DNA from: Pseudeuparius sepicola
Taxonomy: Eukaryota; Arthropoda; Insecta; Coleoptera; Anthribidae
Direction of reading: 5' to 3'
Assembly: GCA_963920635.1 (NCBI GenBank)
Contig: OY987301.1
Span: 57,604,560-57,668,559, forward strand
Length of the DNA: 64,000 bases
Position 1 is the first letter of the stretch. The number at the start of each line of letters is the position of its first letter. A program made the translations under genes and the position numbers. Positions 57,929-64,000 of this stretch are shown here, piece by piece. The notes beneath the pieces are model-generated. The model did no database searches. It saw only the letters and a program-made list of their open reading frames with translations, and had not been told where the DNA came from.

Positions 57929-60020
57929 CTAGATCCACTTCCCACAACTTGTAGGGCCTTAAACATTCGTTTAAAACTGCAAACTTGAGCTAGTAGTTAG
58001 ATGTTGTTTTTCAGAAGTTATTTTGGATTTGTTTATTAGCGTGTTTACAATAATTTTCATAATTTTCACACATTCACGAAATCCCATTTGTACCTCCTCA
58101 GGTTTTAATTGTGAATAAAATATTAGGGATCGCAGTTGATCAACTCTGTGGTTAACCGACTACATTTTCTTTATTATTCCAGTTTGACTTCCAAAGTGTG
58201 TCAAGAGCAGTTAGCGTGACCCTTCTTATAGTCGCTAACCTTCCCCCACCCCCAACACTTACCAACATTTGAAATGTTTTTGTTTTCATTTAGTTACCCG
58301 AAAACGAATTTTTTGCACCAGGATAATACACAGAAATATCTTAGATTTTTTATCATCCATGAGGTAGTATACAGTTAAATAAATGTTCGATTTTCCAAGG
58401 TCAAGTCGAATTTTTTTGAGACACCTGGCATACATAGAAATTTCTCAGATTTTTTTTTGGTAGCAGTTAAAGCCGTGTACGTTAAATAAACTGCAGAATC
58501 GAAATCTCACCCGGTGTGTTAATTCATATTTTACAAGCTTTTTTAGTTTCATATCAAAATTTCATGACTTATGCCATACTATTTTCAAAGTGTGTCTAAA
58601 ATATTTCATTACTTTAATGATTAAAAATTTTCGATTTTCAGGGCAAAGTAGGTTGACATTTTTTTTGCGTCTGATTTTACCTTAAGGCAAAATTTTATAT
58701 GCACTAATACAAAGAAATTATATTTTTGTTAGCCGTTGAGGTACCTTAAATAAACTACGTTGTCTGTTTTTTTTATCAAAATCGTTTGCGTTAAGGATTT
58801 TCTCAGATTTTTGGAGATATTTTAGTATTTCTATTGAAATGTGTACACCCATTGTTCTATGGAATAGCCACGCACGCAGATCCGTCGGTCGTTTCAAGGC
58901 GACTCTCGGATGTTTTTTTCCACGTGCGTTATTACTACTGTTTTATTTTATTGCATCATGGCGATTTCCTAGAAATTCGAGTGGTCTAAAAAATTTTGGG
59001 GATCTGAATTAGAACTCTCTCGGGATCTAGGGGTCGACTGGGGTCACACGTGTCGGCGATGACTTCTAAGAATTTCGTGTCGGAACAAGTCCCACGCAGG
59101 TCTAATCACGCTCGAAAGGCGGCGGCCAAGTGGCCCAGAAATTCGTGGCTACGACAGTGACCACTTTAAAAATGACATACTTTGAGAAAATCTTGCAGAC
59201 CACCTGTCAAAATGCAGCTTTTTGGCCTTATGGAGATTTACATGGGGGACTGAGTTAGAACTTTCTCAGGATCTAAACGTCAAGTGGGATCACCCTGTAG
59301 CAAAAATGCAGGCATTTGTGGTCTTATGAGGAATTGCTTTTTTTTACTGCAACTGGCTTGAGAATGGTGCAGGAACTGCGCTCCATCAAATATATAGGCG
59401 TCACCCCTCCACCGGCACCGGCGGCAAGAGTGGGGTCAGGGGTGGGGGCCGGCTTCCAAGAATCACACGTAAAGGTCAACTGAGGTCAAGCTGTGACGTC
59501 ACGTGACCTCGGCTGTGACGTAGCCAAAATGCACGCATTTCTGGCCTTATGGAGATTAACATGGGGCAAGTGGCCCAGAACTCTCATAGTATATCTACCA
59601 TTGTAATAAAAAAAATAGTTTTTTTTTTCTAGAAAACAGTCCATTTTATCGATATCAACCAACAGTGTCTTTTTTTAATTTAAGGTTCAAGCTATATAAA
59701 AATATTATTTTTGTGCCTTTATCGTAAATGGTGTAAAAAAATGGACATTATTGTGCTACAGCTAGTTAATCTCTTGCAAACCAAATAAGCCAAAATTGTT
59801 TTCATGGGCCCTTTTTAGGGGTATTAAAAAATAATTAAATTACACACAATATTTTAGAAGTTATTTCAAAGAAATTCATTTGCAGGGGTGTCCTTTAGGG
59901 GCTTGTATCTCCGTAGGTGGGCCCTCTGGGGAACATTTTTATAGGAACTTGTCAAGTTATTTTAACGTGCCCTGTATAAATGCGAGAGATTGCCCACATA
60001 TTCTGGGAAACCCTGTATAT

Positions 60021-60185
60021 CCCAGCTAAAGGTTTATCGATATGCAGTGGAAGAAGATTTAAGTAGTGGTCAGAAAGAAAACGACGAAAATACACCAGTG
60101 GAAGAATCTATGGAAATGGACCAAGATGGGGAATACCAGGAGATACGTGAAGACGAGTTGTATGAAGAGGATCCGACGTATTAAC
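60021..60185 (+). pseudogene. Gypsy integrase C-terminal tail
   Basis: QLKVYRYAVEEDLSSGQKEN continues the integrase chromodomain-side tail (usually ...HxSQLKPY) that was cut at 43132. An acidic region follows, ending at TAA 60182-60184. Confidence 0.75.
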
Positions 60186-61164
60186 CAGAGTCCGAAGATG
60201 AAGAAGAAAAGAATACCTACCAAAGAAGAAGGCAGAAATGAGATTATGGGTTCAAGACTCCGAAGAATGAAGAGAGTACCTACCAAGAAGATTTGTAGAT
60301 TTTGAAATGCATGCGGATACAAGTTTATTCTAAGATTAATAGTAGAAAATTTCTTGCATGCAGTTAGTATAAATTAGTTGTTATAGGTTCTATGATCACT
60401 GTTTTTGAAGACAAGCCGGCCTAGGAAACTGGTGATACATGGAGAGAGCAGGACAGCGAACGTGGGTTAGGGAATAAGAGAGAATCGGTCGTCTGGGAGA
60501 GAAGGTGTTTGACGGGTGAAAGAAAGAGTCAGTAAGAAAATAGCTGCGATTTGTCACGTTCTCTAATGACCATTGTAACTAAATTTTGTATGAATATACG
60601 GCAGTAGTCAAAGTGAAAGTGCTTAATTTCGCTAACCCGGTCCAAGTCCTTCCTGATAAACAACGAGTTGAAGGTCTAACAAGACTTTACATTACGAACT
60701 CAACTATCCAAATAAACAATTCTATATTTAAATTTATTATTTTGTCAACGATTTTGTAATTTTAGAGTGACTGAAGAAGCAGTTAAACTACTGCGAAAGC
60801 TTTCACAAATAAAAAGCGACTTCACAATAATTAATAATTATTATTATTGGCTCCTTTCCCAATAAATTACCATTCTTATTTAACAGATTTTACATAAATA
60901 AATATAGTAATTTGAGCCAACAGACTTGGACTGTTGACTATTTGTACTGAATAACTTTTAGCGGTTGCACTTTTTGTTCACCTTATTTTTTCATAGGCAC
61001 CCAGCCCTTTCTAAGCTAGGGATTCATTATTCTGTTGGCAATGCCGACAGCCGTGCTTGATATTTGACAGACCGTTTTCGACCATTTCTCATTTCGCAAA
61101 TGTTAACCTGCTGGTCCACCGAAAAATTTTATGCGTTTTCGAACATTGTAAGATTTTGCCCAGT
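60186..61164. other. Possible gypsy 3' untranslated region or LTR remnant
   Basis: The pol-like acidic frame degenerates and no further coding is seen. CTGAAGAAGCAGTTAAACTA and CTGCGAAAGCTTTCACAAAT near 60770 form a weak hairpin typical of retroelement tails. No second copy of this sequence as a 5' LTR occurs in the window. Confidence 0.4.
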
Positions 61165-61194
61165 GGCAGTGACTATAGAACTATAGTCACTGCC
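61165..61194. repeat. Perfect 30-bp inverted repeat
   Basis: GGCAGTGACTATAG, AA, CTATAGTCACTGCC: 14-bp arms and a 2-base loop without mismatch. Confidence 0.9.
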
Positions 61195-62246
61195 CGTGGT
61201 AAGTTCCACTAAACCTAATTAAATTGTGACGTCTTCTGAGAAACACATTTCAGGTTATAACATGTGGCTTTCGCAATTTATCAAAGTTTGTGTTCGACAA
61301 GTAAGTATCAATTCTATATAAAAATATGTTAATCTATACCTTAGGGCGACATTATTTTATAGGTGACATTGAAGATGGCTTGTTAAATGAAAGCATAGGT
61401 TTTTGTGCAAAGTATATTAATAATTTATAAGTAGTAGTTCTGACAATAATTGTATTATTATTTGTGACGATTTCCTTAATGAAAATATCTGATTGTGGCT
61501 AATCAATCTCAACTCGGTTATGATAAAATCAATACCAAATAATAGTTGTTGAATACTTAATTCTTGGCTATGCTTATGTATAACATTTAAAATTGTAAAA
61601 CTAAACTTAGAAGGGGCTCCAGATTTTCAACTGAACATTTTCACTGAATTAGTTATTGAAATTTGATGAAATACATATCATTATGCAAATATTTAGTTCA
61701 AAAACTTCACAAGTAAATGTTGGCACAAGACACAGCTTAAATCACGGCCTTGCAGGCCTCCAGTTTTGTTTCCGATATAAATAATCTAACTTTGCCAGGA
61801 GAGCAAAATCAGAAAGATCAATACAAACTAGAATCGCGACGTAATAAAGAGTGGAGTTTTAATTTAACGGCACTTTTTCACTTAAATCCCATTGAAAGGC
61901 TGATCGTCTGGTCATATTGAAAAGGCTTCCAAAAAGGAACGAACAAAAAAGTCGAAACGAATCTAGGAATTTGTACTGTGCAGATTTCTACGAATTATCA
62001 TAATTTAGCAAGAAATAAACGTAGTCCAATCAGTGTTGAATATAATATTTTTTAATATGACTGTGATAATACCATAGGGAACAAGAGTCCTCTCCTAATG
62101 TAAACTGGCCTAATGCTCTGCCTTCACAAGTTATCTCTTATTGGGTATTAGTGGTTCCATGGTGCTAACTGGGGTAGTAACGGTGTCGCCGATAGTGGCA
62201 TCCTTTAAGTCATGAAACATTACCAATATCAATCAGCTCTATGATA
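61195..62246. other. Unassigned AT-rich DNA
   Basis: No gene or structured repeat recognised. Confidence 0.35.
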
Positions 62247-63700
62247 TAGTTCAGTCAAACGGTAGTTTAAAGTGGAAAGTTTTGGTTAATTGTTTTTAGT
62301 GGTCTATTTTATGTTTTTTGGGGAGCTGAACATGAATATGAAGTTGTCCAACAAAAATTTTCGCGGTAAATATGAGAAATCATCAATAAAACCACTTAAA
62401 ATAGTGTTTTTAGTGGATTTCACCTTATAACTGGCAATGCAAGCTCCTTACGCAAAAAGAGGTTCTGCAGTAAAATAAAGGTAAGAAAATTATCTACAAT
62501 TTAACTCTCTTAATATTTTTTTGTAAGTCGTATGGTTTCCATGCAAAAGAGTATTGAAGCATGAAGGAACTTCAGTAATTTTTTAAAACAGCGAAAGAAA
62601 CACCATTAATTTATAGTTTTTATATCATGTAGATAAATCGGTATTATTTTATTATTGGCTAATAAAAGGCGTGAATTTCTGTACAATTTTTAGGTATCTG
62701 TGTTGCGAATATTTCAATTCGAACGTTTATTTTATATTTCCCGGAAATTTTGGGAGAAAGTTCGCAATTTTCAGCCCGAAAATTCATATCTAATATACAG
62801 GGTGTCCCCTAACCTATCCGCCAGAGGGCAACAGGTGGTACTAGACGTCAAAATATACCGTGTGAGCCAAAAATGCCTTGGTAAAATGTTGCTCGTTTAA
62901 AAGATACAGGGCGTTGAAAATGAAACTTGATTTTCGAAAAATTGCAATAATTTCGAAGGTGAGAAATCCGAATTAATTTATTATTCATTAGAAAAAATTC
63001 AACAAGCTACCAATAATATTAAAAATGCTGAAAATACCTTCCGAATGTGAGGATAAAGAGCATAAGGAAGTGACTTGAATTAATTGCGTTGTATTTCCGA
63101 AATTTGGATTTTTTTCGGTGTTTCTACATTCAGAGACGAATATCTCGCAAACGTCTTGCGGTATACTGACCAAGAATATGTTTTTTTACGTGGAAATTAT
63201 GACTCTTCTCGAAGTCAAAACATTCCCAGCTTCACAGGGTAAAATATGCAAATATGCAGAATTTAAATCATCACGAAGTTAATAATTGAGTTAAAGGGAA
63301 GGTTGCACTTTTATTTATTTATTTATTTGCTATTTGCCAAAAACTACTTATTTCCCTATTTCTATCGTTTCAACACTCTTTTGCGTGGAAACCATACGAC
63401 GTACAAAAAAAATGTTAAGGCAGTTAAATAATTGTAGACAATGTTCTCCTGTTTATTTTACTATAGGACTATTTTTTTGCGTAAATAGCTTGCTTTGCAT
63501 GTTATAAGCTGTAAATCACTAAAAAACATTATTTTTACCGTTTCTTTAATGATTTCTCATATTTTCCGTGCAAATTTTTGTTGGACAACTTGAGATTCGT
63601 GTTCAGCACCTCAAAGAACATGAAATAAACCACTGAAAACAATTACACCAGAACTTTCCACTTCGCACCCTCCTTGTGTACCTACCATTTGACTGAACTA
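62247..63700. repeat. Palindrome with a nested fold-back fragment
   Basis: TAGTTCAGTCAAACGGTAG at the left is mirrored at 63682-63700. The arms run inward to about 62560 and from about 63366, and are moderately diverged (AAGTCGTATGGTTTCCATGC against its counterpart). The spacer contains an ATACAGGGTGTCCCCTAACC terminus at 62795 after an AT, a left end of the window's fold-back family whose right end is not recognisable. No coding. Confidence 0.65.
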
Positions 63701-63904
63701 ATAGGCATAATAGGCAGAGATCTGTGTCTGTGTTACAAGTCCGGTTGACGTAATTTTAAACCCAAGCGTTTATCCTTTCTCTGAACCAAAGCTGATCCTG
63801 AGCGTAATAATTTCACTAGATTTCGATTCGTGTGAAGAACTCGAGTCGCAGTGTTTTTCATGCTAAATTGACCCGGCAGCCTAGTAGTAATAATAAATAG
63901 GAAA

Positions 63905-64000
63905 CTAGAACCAACTGAATGCTTGTACGGGGGAGGGGGGCAATTACTATTATTTTGTTTTCGTTGCCATTTGCGGCTAGGGCCGATATTTCTCGATAGA
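63905..64000 (+). repeat. Dispersed repeat, copy 2 (cut by window end)
   Basis: Direct copy of 8171-8270, continuing at least to the last base of the window. Confidence 0.75.

Larger units (their letters stand above)
43133..60018. mobile_element. Giant palindromic element, 16.9 kb, AT target duplication
   Basis: The left terminus ATACAGGATGTCCCAGAATA is mirrored at the right end, and AT occurs at 43131-43132 and 60019-60020. Counting AT once restores the gypsy integrase frame exactly, whereas a TA or TATA duplication would not. The left arm is 43133-50293 and the right arm 50697-60018, with a 403-bp loop. The arms are mirror images almost throughout. They differ by single bases, a 55-bp indel near 50190/50800, a 41-bp indel near 47710/53320, replaced blocks near the outer ends, and a 2.1-kb insertion in the right arm. 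Its termini match the small fold-back elements of the window. Each arm carries a five-exon gene, a second open frame converging on it, and three tRNA-like boxes. I know of no described family with this structure. Confidence 0.9.
36967..60185 (+). mobile_element. Ty3/gypsy retrotransposon relic split by three nested insertions
   Basis: Domains appear in the order gag, zinc knuckle, protease, reverse transcriptase, RNase H, integrase, integrase tail, all on the plus strand. Protease-RT-RNase H-integrase order is diagnostic of Ty3/gypsy. The insertions are a DD41D mariner (38318-40547), a solo LTR (41351-41869) and the giant palindrome (43133-60018). Stops and frameshifts occur in most domains. 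I could not find its own 5' LTR. A candidate 3' untranslated or LTR region follows at 60186-60900. Confidence 0.85.

Noticed and set aside
43133..60018. Palindrome as a simple long-read fold-back artefact
   Set aside because: Artefact arms should be identical apart from read errors; here the arms differ by a 2.1-kb segment, 55- and 41-bp indels and replaced blocks, and the ends coincide with an AT duplication that restores a host frame. Raw reads are still needed to be sure.
60059..60322. Hydrophobic minus-strand frame
   Set aside because: Antisense of the acidic, lysine-rich gypsy tail, which gives Phe/Leu-rich translations on the opposite strand.
1..64000. CRISPR arrays, operons, ribosome-binding sites, riboswitches
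   Set aside because: The window is eukaryotic; no regularly spaced direct repeats or bacterial gene organisation are present.

Overview
The window is AT-rich, intron-rich eukaryotic DNA, almost certainly from an insect. It is dominated by transposable elements nested in one another. The sequence signs are Tc1/mariner transposases of insect type, a Ty3/gypsy retroelement, THAP-domain remnants, many fold-back elements with a shared terminus, and GT-AG exons on the minus strand. No tRNA or rRNA gene, operon, CRISPR array or bacterial gene is visible. Family names come from motif recognition only; no database search was possible.

Layout. 1-9.7 kb is gene-free and holds three fold-back elements that begin ATACAGKGTG and end with its complement. 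9.99-11.0 kb carries an intact DD34E Tc1-type transposase gene. 11.3-14.5 kb holds small inverted-repeat elements. 15.2-20.4 kb is a decayed element with about 1 kb terminal inverted repeats, a broken THAP gene, a convergent Cys-rich gene end, and two later insertions. 21.4-31.6 kb contains two good minus-strand exons of a host gene (F-BAR-like) separated by a 9.8 kb intron. That intron holds a gypsy relic, fold-back elements and a P-like element nested in a palindromic element. 31.9-37 kb holds more MITE-like elements.

From 36.97 kb to about 60.2 kb runs one broken Ty3/gypsy retrotransposon that has been split by three separate insertions: a DD41D mariner (rosa-type) with 450-bp inverted repeats, a 519-bp solo LTR, and a 16.9-kb giant palindrome (43133-60018). 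The last 4 kb hold another palindrome and a copy of a repeat also present at 8.2 kb.

The palindrome is the main discovery candidate. Its two arms are about 7.2 and 9.3 kb and are mirror images around a 403-bp loop. It is bounded by an AT target duplication, and counting AT once restores the gypsy integrase frame. Each arm carries a five-exon gene with duplicated phase-0 exons, an open reading frame resembling the region before a type-B DNA polymerase in virus-like elements, and three tRNA-like boxes lacking an anticodon arm. The loop carries another fragment of virus-like type. The same termini and AT duplications occur on at least three small fold-back elements in the window, so the giant looks like a very large member of a fold-back family that has taken up or grown out of a large virus-like element.
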